Assembly: GCA_002696035.1 (NCBI GenBank)
Contig: NZQV01000021.1
Span: 1-64,000, forward strand
Length of the DNA stretch: 64,000 nt
Reading direction: 5' to 3'
DNA from: Balneola sp.
GTDB taxonomy: Bacteria; Bacteroidota; Rhodothermia; Balneolales; Balneolaceae
This document shows positions 26,694 through 34,602 of this stretch, piece by piece. Within the stretch, counting starts at the first letter, position 1; every line of letters begins with the position of its first letter. Under the pieces are notes generated by a model. The model ran no database searches, was not told where the DNA came from, and worked only from the letters and a program-made list of their open reading frames with translations. Position numbers and translations under genes: made by a program.

Positions 26694-27668
26694 CTATAGC
26701 CAGTTGTGCAGTTTATACCAATGTATGGTTCGTGAAATGCCCTCGGCCAGCGAGGTCTGTGGATGATAATTTAATTCATTTTCGGCTTTATCGTTCGAAC
26801 AAGTCCATTCCAGGATAAGCTCGTTCGCTTTTTCTTTGTTGATAACGGGATATACGCCAAATAATGATGCAGTATTCTCAACAACACCGGCCACTTTCCG
26901 AACCCAGTTTGGTTTGATCTTAAGAGGCAGTGTTTTCTTGCCAAGCACACGGTTTGTCACGGCCCGGATCTCGTTCCAGGAATGAGTACCTTCCCCGGAA
27001 ATAAAGTACGTGTGAACGCCGGTATCGGTTTTTTGTGCTGCTTTCAAAATTCCGTTAACCAGATCAGTTACATACACCATGGATACGCGGGGATTGTTCC
27101 CGTCGCCAATGATCGGACAAATGCCATATTTGCAAGCTTTGAAGAAAGAGTAGATCTGATCTTCACGCGGACCATAAACGGCCGGTGGACGAATGATCTT
27201 AATGCTGTCTTTACTTGTTGCGAGGCCATGAATTTTGGCCTCCATCTCTTTTTTGGATTCTCCGTACATACTTTTTGGCTCCATAGGGTCATCCTCTTTT
27301 TTGGGTGAACCGGCGCTGGGTCCGGCTGCAGCCAGAGAAGATAGGATCACTATATTACGAACGCCTTTTTTCTGAGCAAGGCGAACCAAGGTTTCGGTAG
27401 CATCTACGTTAGCTTGAGTGAATTCCTTTTTTGTGGGAGCCTTTACAATCGCAGCGATGTGGAATAATACATCCGCACCTTCTAAGCCTTTCTCCAATGC
27501 TTTGAAATCCTGAAGATTGCCCGATATTTTTTTGAATGCAGTACCGGACAGCCATTTTTCTTTGTTTCGAACGAGGCATCGAACCTCCTCAAAATTACCA
27601 GAAGCGGTAAGTGCTTCTACTAAATGACTTCCAATAAAACCGGTTCCTCCCGTTACAAAGGCTTTCAT
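26694..27668 (-). CDS. NAD-dependent epimerase/dehydratase (extended SDR), candidate ceramide reductase
   Basis: 324 residues. The Rossmann motif is GGTGFIG (7-13). The catalytic set is Ser110/111 (ILSSLAAAG) and Tyr135-x3-Lys139 (YGESKK). It matches the extended SDR family of sugar epimerases, 3-beta-HSD-like and dihydroflavonol reductases. Bacterial CerR, which reduces the 3-keto group of ceramide precursors, belongs to this broad family, and serine palmitoyltransferase lies 2.6 kb away. A role in sphingolipid synthesis is therefore possible (inference). It is divergent from the first glycosyltransferase with a 99-base gap. Confidence 0.85.
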   Translation of the reverse strand: MKAFVTGGTGFIGSHLVEALTASGNFEEVRCLVRNKEKWLSGTAFKKISGNLQDFKALEKGLEGADVLFHIAAIVKAPTKKEFTQANVDATETLVRLAQKKGVRNIVILSSLAAAGPSAGSPKKEDDPMEPKSMYGESKKEMEAKIHGLATSKDSIKIIRPPAVYGPREDQIYSFFKACKYGICPIIGDGNNPRVSMVYVTDLVNGILKAAQKTDTGVHTYFISGEGTHSWNEIRAVTNRVLGKKTLPLKIKPNWVRKVAGVVENTASLFGVYPVINKEKANELILEWTCSNDKAENELNYHPQTSLAEGISRTIHWYKLHNWL

Positions 27669-27767
27669 TAATTTCCTTATATTTGAAGATTGTTTGGAAT
27701 AAAAAAAGAGATAACTGCAAGAATCATCGCAGAGTTGCTAAGATACAAATCTACCCTCTGCTTTTAA

Positions 27768-28934
27768 ATGTTTATGAAAGAATTACGAGTTGCCCTTTTT
27801 ACAGGGAACTACAATCATATTAAAGACGGAGTTTCACTTACCCTAAATAGGTGGGTGAAGTTTTTGGAAGATCAGGGAGTGCCCGTTTTAGTTTTTGGCC
27901 CAACCATCAAAGAACCGGCGCTTGACCATAACGGCCGTTTGGTTTCGCTGCCATCCATCCGGATGCCGGTTTCAGGACGGGGTGAGTACCGTGTTGCTTC
28001 GGGAATTTCACAAAAAGCAGAGCAGGAATTAGAGAATTTTGCCCCAACACTTATTCATATTGCCACCCCAGATCTGGGTGGATTTAGAGCACTTCGATGG
28101 GCTCAGAAAAATGGAGTTCAGATCGTTGGCTCATATCATACTCATTTCACGAGCTACTTAAAATACTATGGACTTACTCCGATCGAGTTCATTGCATGGA
28201 GATATCTGAGCTGGTTCTATAACTCGCTCACTCAGGTGTATGTGCCTTCGAGGTCCATGATCGAAGAACTGGAAGAGCATGGTTTTGATCCCGGAATGAA
28301 GATCTGGGCTCGTGGCGTAAATACCACTTTATTTTCCCCTGAAAAAAGAGATTTGAAATGGCGACGAGAGAACGGCTTTGATGATGATGACATTGTTGTA
28401 ACCTTTGTCTCCCGGTTGGTCTGGGAGAAGGAGTTAGCTACCTATCGGGATGCTGTACAGCGGGTCGCATCCAGAAATAAGAAGGTTAAACCGCTGGTGG
28501 TGGGTGATGGTCCTGCGAAAGCTGAATTACAGGAACAAATGCCGGAAGCACACTACACCGGGTTTTTGGGAGGAGAAGACCTGGCTAAAGCCTACGCAAG
28601 CAGCGATGTATTCCTGTTCCCCTCACACACTGAAACTTTTGGAAATGTGACCCTGGAGGCGATGAGTAGTGGTTTGCCTTGTTTAGTGGCCAATGCTACA
28701 GGAAGTAAATCGCTGGTAGAAGATGGAGTGAATGGAAAACTTGCCATACCGGAAAATTGCACAGATTTCACAAAAAAGTTATCCCTCATCGTAGAGAATA
28801 AAGAGTTACGTAGTAAGATGGGGAAAGCTTCTCGTAAAAAAGCTTTGCAGTATGAATGGGAGGCCATAAATGGAAAATTACTGGAGTATTATAAGGAAGC
28901 GTTGGAAGAGCCGGTTCCAGTCAGACATTATTAA
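27768..28934 (+). CDS. GT4 glycosyltransferase (GT-B fold)
   Basis: 388 residues. The N-terminal half has FTGNYNHIKDGVSLTLNR and GSYHTHFTSYLKYYG, typical of MgtA/SqdX-type GDP-mannose or UDP-sugar transferases that act on lipids. The C-terminal donor site has FPSHTETFGNVTLEAMSSG, with the E-x7-E motif of GT4. It likely adds a sugar to a membrane lipid at the cytoplasmic face. The second glycosyltransferase begins 15 bases after its stop. The position beside serine palmitoyltransferase suggests a sphingolipid acceptor (inference). Confidence 0.9.
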   Translation: MFMKELRVALFTGNYNHIKDGVSLTLNRWVKFLEDQGVPVLVFGPTIKEPALDHNGRLVSLPSIRMPVSGRGEYRVASGISQKAEQELENFAPTLIHIATPDLGGFRALRWAQKNGVQIVGSYHTHFTSYLKYYGLTPIEFIAWRYLSWFYNSLTQVYVPSRSMIEELEEHGFDPGMKIWARGVNTTLFSPEKRDLKWRRENGFDDDDIVVTFVSRLVWEKELATYRDAVQRVASRNKKVKPLVVGDGPAKAELQEQMPEAHYTGFLGGEDLAKAYASSDVFLFPSHTETFGNVTLEAMSSGLPCLVANATGSKSLVEDGVNGKLAIPENCTDFTKKLSLIVENKELRSKMGKASRKKALQYEWEAINGKLLEYYKEALEEPVPVRHY

Positions 28935-28949
28935 AACAACGATTTTTAC

Positions 28950-30119
28950 ATGAAGATTATAGACGTAGCAGAGTTTTATACCGATCAGGGTGGAGGGGTG
29001 AAAACCTACATCAATCAAAAGCTGCAGGCCGGGCAAAAATATGGGCATGAAATTGTGATCGTAGCTCCAGGTGAGGATTGGGGAGAGGAAGAGCGATATG
29101 GCGGACGCGTGATCTGGGTGAAAGGCCCAAGGTTACCGGTTGACTGGCGCTACTACATATTATGGAGGGAAAAAGCCGTCCATGAAATTTTAGATCGCGA
29201 GCAACCTGATGTGGTAGAAGGATCTTCACCATGGACCGGTGGATGGTTTGCAGCCCGCTGGAACGGGGATGCGGTGAAAACATTTATTTTTCATCAGGAC
29301 CCGGTAGCGGCATATCCCCACACAATTCTGGGCACCAAATTGGGCTTTGATCGCGTAGATAAAATGTTTGGTTTCTATTGGAATTACCTGAAGAAACTAA
29401 GCAATCGCTTTGATGCCACCATAGTAAGTGGTGAATGGCTGGGTGAGCGTATTCAGAGCCATGGCGTCAATAATCCAATTGCCGTTCCATTTGGGATAGA
29501 TAAGGAATTCTTCTCCCCAAAAAGAAGAAATGAGGAAACCCGCAAAAAATTACTGGCTCAATTTGATCTGCCAGAGACCGCTAATTTGATGATAGCGATC
29601 AGTCGGCATCATCCCGAAAAGAGACTGGGATCGCTGATCGAAGGGTTTGATGCAGCCTCAAAAGAGAAGCCAATGGGATTGATCGTTTTTGGGGACGGAC
29701 CGTTACGAAAATATGTGGAGTACAAGGCAAATAAAGCTCCTTATGTAAAGCTGATGGGATTCACAGAAAACAGGGATGAACTTGCCAATATTCTGGCATC
29801 CTGTGATTACTTTGTCCATTCATCTTCTGCTGAAACGTATGGAATTGTGGTTGCAGAAGCAGTATGCAGCGGACTTCCCATTGTGGTTCCAAATCGCGGG
29901 GGAGCCGACGATATTGCTAAACCGGAGATTTCAGAAACATTTCGTCCGGGGGATCCTGAGATGCTGAAGGAGGCTATTTTAAGGATCTTGTCGAGAGATC
30001 GTGATGAGCTTGTGCAAGAGTGTAAGAAAGTAGCAGAACAGGAGATAGGAACTATGGATGATCATTTTAAATTGTTGTTCCGGAAATACGAGGAATTAGT
30101 AAACCAGAAAAATAGTTGA
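28950..30119 (+). CDS. GT4 glycosyltransferase (GT-B fold), second
   Basis: 389 residues. It begins MKIIDVAEFYTDQGGGVKTY; the GGGVxTY loop is common in GT4 acceptor domains. The donor site has SSSAETYGIVVAEAVCSG with the E-x7-E motif, followed by VPNRGGADDI. It is not a close copy of the preceding GT4, so two different sugar transfers are likely. It belongs to the same plus-strand unit (15-base gap). The next gene, serine palmitoyltransferase, has its own promoter. Confidence 0.9.
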   Translation: MKIIDVAEFYTDQGGGVKTYINQKLQAGQKYGHEIVIVAPGEDWGEEERYGGRVIWVKGPRLPVDWRYYILWREKAVHEILDREQPDVVEGSSPWTGGWFAARWNGDAVKTFIFHQDPVAAYPHTILGTKLGFDRVDKMFGFYWNYLKKLSNRFDATIVSGEWLGERIQSHGVNNPIAVPFGIDKEFFSPKRRNEETRKKLLAQFDLPETANLMIAISRHHPEKRLGSLIEGFDAASKEKPMGLIVFGDGPLRKYVEYKANKAPYVKLMGFTENRDELANILASCDYFVHSSSAETYGIVVAEAVCSGLPIVVPNRGGADDIAKPEISETFRPGDPEMLKEAILRILSRDRDELVQECKKVAEQEIGTMDDHFKLLFRKYEELVNQKNS

Positions 30120-30232
30120 TCACGTAAAATTGGGAATTCAAATTCAGTAGCTGAGCTATAAATTTGTTATCTTAGCCAATTGAAATTAAAACCGCATTGC
30201 AGCAGCCGGCAGTTAAAGCTTATTTATAGTAA

Positions 30233-30263
30233 TTTGTTAGAACGTTAATACCTGCTATATTTC
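30233..30263 (+). promoter_or_regulatory. Promoter of serine palmitoyltransferase
   Basis: TTTG (30233-30236), exactly 19 bases, then TATATTTC (30256-30263). This differs from TTTG-N19-TAnnTTTG in one base. It sits about 36 bases before the ATG at 30300 and has the same geometry as the rplU promoter. Confidence 0.55.
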
Positions 30264-30299
30264 GCTGTTTATTTACAATACTTGTTAAGGAATTACCGA

Positions 30300-31541
30300 A
30301 TGGCCGATAAGAAATCAAGCGCCACAAAATCAGATATTTTTTCAAAAGCTTTCAATTTTACGAAAGCCGATGAGGTCAAGGAATTAGGGTTATATCCCTA
30401 CTTCAAACCACTGGAAGCTACCGATGGCACTATCGTAGAAATTGAAGGTAAAAAAGTGATCATGGCGGGCTCCAATAATTACCTGGGGCTCACCAACGAT
30501 CCACGCACCATCAAAGCCGCACAAGAGGCGCTAACCAAATATGGTACAGGGTGCACAGGTTCACGCTACTTGAATGGTACGTTAGACAGTCACCTGGAAC
30601 TGGAAGATAAGCTCGCCGAGTTTATGGGAAAAGAAGGGTGCGTGCTTTTTAGTACGGGCTATCAAACCAATGAAGGTTCTATACAAACCATTGCTGGCCG
30701 TAACGACATTATTTTCTCTGATAAGGATAATCATGCCTGTATTGTAATGGGAACCTTGGTTTCGAATGCAAAAACCATGCGTTATCAGCATAACGATATG
30801 GGTCAACTTCGAAAATTGTTGGAGCGAGCCGATCCGGATGCCGGAAAGATCATTGTAACCGATGGAGTCTTTTCAATGTCAGGAACGCTCGCAAATGTAC
30901 CTGAGCTGGTTAAACTGGCCAAAGAATTTGATGCCCGTCTTTATTTGGATGATGCCCATGCCGTTGGTGTTGTCGGGAAAGGTGGACGCGGATCGGCTTC
31001 TGTATATGACCTGACCGATGAAGTGGATCTGATCAGTGGAACCTTCTCCAAATCATTCGCTTCGCTGGGGGGCTTTTTGGTAGGAGATGAACCGGTGATC
31101 GAATATATCCGGCACAATTCTCCGGCCCATATCTTCAGTGCCTCTATGCCACCGGCAAACGTAGCTACGGTTTTGAAAGCGCTTGAGATCTTGCAGGAAG
31201 AAACCTGGAGACTGGAACGCCTTGATGAGATCGCAAATTATATGCGTAAAGAACTTCGTGGACTCGGTTTCAATGTCTGGAGCAGCCAAAGTCCGATCAT
31301 CCCTGTGGTTATTGGTGAAATGATGGACTGCTTTAAATTCTGGAAAGATCTTTTCGAAGAAGGCGTTTATGCCAATGCCGTTGTGCCACCGGCGGTTCCG
31401 CAAGGACAGTCTTTGCTAAGAACCAGCTACATGGCCAGCCATACGGATGAGCACTTGGATCAGATTCTGGAAGCATTCCGAAAAGTTGGAATCAAGCGTG
31501 GTGTTATTGACAGAAATGGTCATTCAGCGATCGAATCCTAA
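30300..31541 (+). CDS. Serine palmitoyltransferase (alpha-oxoamine synthase)
   Basis: 413 residues from ATG 30300; a TTG 18 bases upstream is also in frame. It is a PLP-dependent alpha-oxoamine synthase. Key residues are the stacking His145 (DKDNHAC), Asp217/218 and His220 (YLDDAHAVGVVG), and the PLP lysine Lys251 (TFSKSFASLGG). The segment GTGCTGSRYLNGTLDSHLELE (in part) and the SPT-like N-terminus (LYPYFKPLEATDGT) resemble bacterial serine palmitoyltransferases more than Kbl, BioF or HemA. It condenses serine with an acyl-CoA or acyl-ACP to 3-ketosphinganine, the first step of sphingolipid synthesis. A GNAT-type gene follows after 27 bases. Confidence 0.88.
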   Translation: MADKKSSATKSDIFSKAFNFTKADEVKELGLYPYFKPLEATDGTIVEIEGKKVIMAGSNNYLGLTNDPRTIKAAQEALTKYGTGCTGSRYLNGTLDSHLELEDKLAEFMGKEGCVLFSTGYQTNEGSIQTIAGRNDIIFSDKDNHACIVMGTLVSNAKTMRYQHNDMGQLRKLLERADPDAGKIIVTDGVFSMSGTLANVPELVKLAKEFDARLYLDDAHAVGVVGKGGRGSASVYDLTDEVDLISGTFSKSFASLGGFLVGDEPVIEYIRHNSPAHIFSASMPPANVATVLKALEILQEETWRLERLDEIANYMRKELRGLGFNVWSSQSPIIPVVIGEMMDCFKFWKDLFEEGVYANAVVPPAVPQGQSLLRTSYMASHTDEHLDQILEAFRKVGIKRGVIDRNGHSAIES

Positions 31542-31568
31542 AATTTTCTTCATTCATTCCATCTGCCT

Positions 31569-32693
31569 ATGAATAGCTCAGGGGTAACTGTTGTATCTAC
31601 CAAAGAGGAAAAAAAGCGTTTCGTAGACTTCATCTATTCTTTTTATGAACAGGCAGAAAATTGGGTTCCTCCACTTCGGATGGACCAGAAAAAGCTGATC
31701 GATACGGATAAAAATCCCTTCTACAACAATGCGGAGATCGAGCTTTTTATTGCTGAGAAAGACGGGAAAGAGGTAGGACGTATAGCGGCAATCATTGACC
31801 ATCGGTATAATGATTATCATGGCTCGAAAACAGGACATTTTGGCTTTTTCGAATGCATTGACGATCAGCATACCGCAAATTTAATGTTCAGGGTAGCGGA
31901 GGATTGGCTTCGCGATAAGGGGATGAAAGACGTACTGGGACCTGCTAATCCCGGAATGATGGATGTGATTGGAGTTCTGATCGAAGGCTTTGATAAAGCT
32001 CCCTACATCCTGATGCCGTACAATTTTCCCTATTATGATCGCCTGATAAAAGATGCGGGTTTCGAAAAAGCCATGGACATGTACGCCTACATTGTGGATA
32101 CAGAAACGGTGGCTGTTGATCGAATGAATCGTGCAATGGAGATCGTAAAACGTCGTATTCCAAACCTGGAAATACGTCCTGTGAACTTAAAAAAAATGAG
32201 TTCAGAGATTAAGATCATTCAGGAAATATTTAATGCAACCTGGAAGAATAATTGGGGATTTATTCCTTTGAGTGAAGAAGAATTCAAAGCACTTGGGAAG
32301 GATCTGAAACTCATTATTGATACCGATTACGCCCATATTGCTGAAATAGATGGAGAGCCGATCGCTTTTTCTGTGGGCCTGCCAAACATCAACGAGATCC
32401 TCATAGATATGAACGGAAAGCTTTTTCCTTTTGGGATCTTCAAACTGCTGTGGCGCAAGAATAAAGTAAAAGGACTAAGAACGGCCTTGATGGGCGTTCT
32501 ACCGGAATGGCAGGGCAAGGGAATAGATGCACTGCTTCATCAACGCTCCATACAAAATGGATTGGAGACTGAAGGTAAAACCGTTTCTGAACTCAGCTGG
32601 ATCTTAGAAACCAATACGGAAATGATTCGCGTGGCTGAAAAAATTGGCGGTTCTCTCGATAAAACTTATCGAATGTATTCGAAGCAACTATAA
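31569..32693 (+). CDS. GNAT-superfamily acyltransferase next to SPT, candidate bacterial ceramide synthase
   Basis: 374 residues, about twice a simple GNAT. The N-terminal part has WVPPLRMDQKKLID and FFECIDDQHTA. The middle has VLGPANPGMMDVIGVLIEGF and YILMPYNFPYYDRLI. A GNAT-like acyl-CoA site, GVLPEWQGKGIDALLH, is near residue 312. Long GNAT proteins of this kind accompany serine palmitoyltransferase, and the bacterial ceramide synthase bCerS described in Caulobacter is a GNAT-type protein. N-acylation of the long-chain base is therefore my preferred role. Homology to bCerS itself was not tested. It shares the SPT transcript (27-base gap). Confidence 0.75.
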   Translation: MNSSGVTVVSTKEEKKRFVDFIYSFYEQAENWVPPLRMDQKKLIDTDKNPFYNNAEIELFIAEKDGKEVGRIAAIIDHRYNDYHGSKTGHFGFFECIDDQHTANLMFRVAEDWLRDKGMKDVLGPANPGMMDVIGVLIEGFDKAPYILMPYNFPYYDRLIKDAGFEKAMDMYAYIVDTETVAVDRMNRAMEIVKRRIPNLEIRPVNLKKMSSEIKIIQEIFNATWKNNWGFIPLSEEEFKALGKDLKLIIDTDYAHIAEIDGEPIAFSVGLPNINEILIDMNGKLFPFGIFKLLWRKNKVKGLRTALMGVLPEWQGKGIDALLHQRSIQNGLETEGKTVSELSWILETNTEMIRVAEKIGGSLDKTYRMYSKQL

Positions 32694-33006
32694 AAGTAGG
32701 TCGCACAGTCTGTTTTACAGTGAAGATTCAAGGAATGATGAACGAACAAACTGTCCGTCTTAAGCTTCAACCTTTTACTTTTTTAGTCTCTGCTATCTTT
32801 CAAAGCCGAATTGATCTGTTAGATCTGATTTAGGGCTCATACTAAAGCTCCGGCTTCTCACCTCTTTTTACCAAGCATTTCATAACATCTACATACTTTT
32901 TTCTTATCTTTTTAAGGCTATAAACCAAAAATATAGACGTTCTGAACGACCAATGGTTTTCTTTCATTTCAGGACGTGAATTTTCAACTTAAAAGAGATC
33001 AAGAAA
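32694..33006. other. Intergenic region before fumC, nothing recognised
   Basis: 313 bases with no convincing frame, hairpin terminator or repeat. The last 130 bases are AT-rich (a TATCTTTT box is near 32905 without a matching -33) and presumably hold the fumC promoter and leader. Confidence 0.4.
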
Positions 33007-34398
33007 ATGAGTGACTTTCGTATTGAAAAAGATTCCATGGGCGAAGTTAAAGTACCAAAAAATGCTTTATACGGGGCTCAAACCCAACGTGCTCACGATA
33101 ACTTTCCTGTTAGTGGTATCAAATTCAGCCGCGAATTCATCGAAGCACTTGGATATGTGAAGAAAACGGCCGCTGCTGTAAACGCGGAACTGGGTTTGAT
33201 CGATGAGAAAGTTGCTACCGCAATCAAAGCTGCCGCTCAGGAAGTAATTGACGGGATGCACGACAAAGAATTTGTGATCGATATATTTCAGACGGGCTCC
33301 GGCACTTCAACCAATATGAATGCCAATGAGGTGATCGCTCATCGCGCTAATGAACTGAAGAAAAATCTGGATGTGAATATTCACCCCAATGATCACATCA
33401 ACTATGGCCAAAGTTCCAATGATGTGATTCCAACAACCATCCGCGTAGCTGCAGTCAAAGCCGTGAAGAACAATTTGATCCCGGCGCTTGAGCATCTCCA
33501 AAAAACCTTCCTTGAAAAAGGAAAAGAATATGATGATGTAGTAAAAACAGGCCGAACTCACCTGATGGACGCCATGCCGGTGACCATTGAGCAAGAATTT
33601 GGCGGATATGCCCGGCAGGTTGAATTGGGAATCAAACGGGTTGAATCGGCTTTGGAACGCGTGAGCGAGTTGCCACAAGGCGGCACTGCCGTGGGTACAG
33701 GACTTAATACGCATAAAGATTTTGGGAAGAAATTTGCTGAAACCATTTCTGAACTTACAGGTGAGAAATTCACAGAAGCTGAAAATCATTTTGAAGCACA
33801 GGCTACGGTGGATGCCCCCGTCGAACTCAGTGGGCAGCTTAAAACCATCGCTGTTGGTATGATGAAGATCGGAAACGACCTGCGCTGGATGAATTCTGGT
33901 CCTAACAGTGGAATTGGGGAAGTTGAATTGGCTGCACTTCAGCCCGGTTCCTCCATCATGCCCGGTAAGGTCAATCCGGTGATCGAAGAATCTCTGACTA
34001 TGGTTTGCGCTCAGGTTATTGGGAATGATTCAACCATCACCATTGGCGGACAAGCAGGTAATTTTGAGTTGAATGTGATGCTGCCTGTTGTGGCTCACAA
34101 CCTGCTGGAATCAATTGATATTTTGGCAAATGCAGCTCGAAATCTGGCCGATCGTTCCGTATCCAAACTGAAAGTAAAGAAAGAAGCTATTGCTGATATG
34201 GTGGGACGAAATCCTATTTTAGTGACGGCTTTGAACCCGATCATAGGGTATGACCTTGCCGCAAAAATTGCTAAGAAATCCTATGCAGAAAATCGCCCAC
34301 TCAAAGAAGTGGCAAAAGAAATGACGGATCTTTCGGATAAAGAGCTTGATAATGCACTTGACCCGATCAAGATGACCAAAGGCGGTTTTACTGAGTGA
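33007..34398 (+). CDS. fumC: Class II fumarate hydratase
   Basis: 463 residues, the standard length. The family signature GSSIMPGKVNP is at 314-324, with the catalytic Ser in that loop, and GRTHLMDA carries catalytic-site His185. The LYGAQTQRA start is typical of FumC rather than aspartase. It is the TCA-cycle interconversion of fumarate and malate. No partner gene shares the transcript. An imperfect hairpin (34412-34437) follows, without a U tract. Confidence 0.94.
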   Translation: MSDFRIEKDSMGEVKVPKNALYGAQTQRAHDNFPVSGIKFSREFIEALGYVKKTAAAVNAELGLIDEKVATAIKAAAQEVIDGMHDKEFVIDIFQTGSGTSTNMNANEVIAHRANELKKNLDVNIHPNDHINYGQSSNDVIPTTIRVAAVKAVKNNLIPALEHLQKTFLEKGKEYDDVVKTGRTHLMDAMPVTIEQEFGGYARQVELGIKRVESALERVSELPQGGTAVGTGLNTHKDFGKKFAETISELTGEKFTEAENHFEAQATVDAPVELSGQLKTIAVGMMKIGNDLRWMNSGPNSGIGEVELAALQPGSSIMPGKVNPVIEESLTMVCAQVIGNDSTITIGGQAGNFELNVMLPVVAHNLLESIDILANAARNLADRSVSKLKVKKEAIADMVGRNPILVTALNPIIGYDLAAKIAKKSYAENRPLKEVAKEMTDLSDKELDNALDPIKMTKGGFTE

Positions 34399-34411
34399 TT
34401 CTAATAAGAAA

Positions 34412-34437
34412 CTGCGGGTGCCTTTCAGGCCTCGCAG
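34412..34437. repeat. Imperfect hairpin after fumC
   Basis: Arms CTGCG (34412-34416) and CGCAG (34433-34437), with a partly paired GC-rich interior and no T run. It could be a weak terminator or another dispersed palindrome. Confidence 0.35.
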
Positions 34438-34528
34438 GGTTCGGTATGAGAGTTTGAGAATTCAAGCTCACAGCTAAAGCAAATTTAACCTAAAAAGAAC
34501 GATAGGGACTGTGAAGACTGTTTCATAA

Positions 34529-34540
34529 AAAAGCGCTTTT
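34529..34540. promoter_or_regulatory. LacI-type palindrome upstream of the E1 gene
   Basis: A perfect 12-base palindrome AAAAGCGCTTTT, ending 62 bases before the ATG at 34603. The same AAGCGCTT core precedes the thiolase gene and occurs twice before ppdK. Confidence 0.45.
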
Positions 34541-34602
34541 CCTTATTATATCGCCCCTTTTGGAAGGGCGCTTTCCCAATTTTTCAGAACAAAAATTTTA
34601 TA

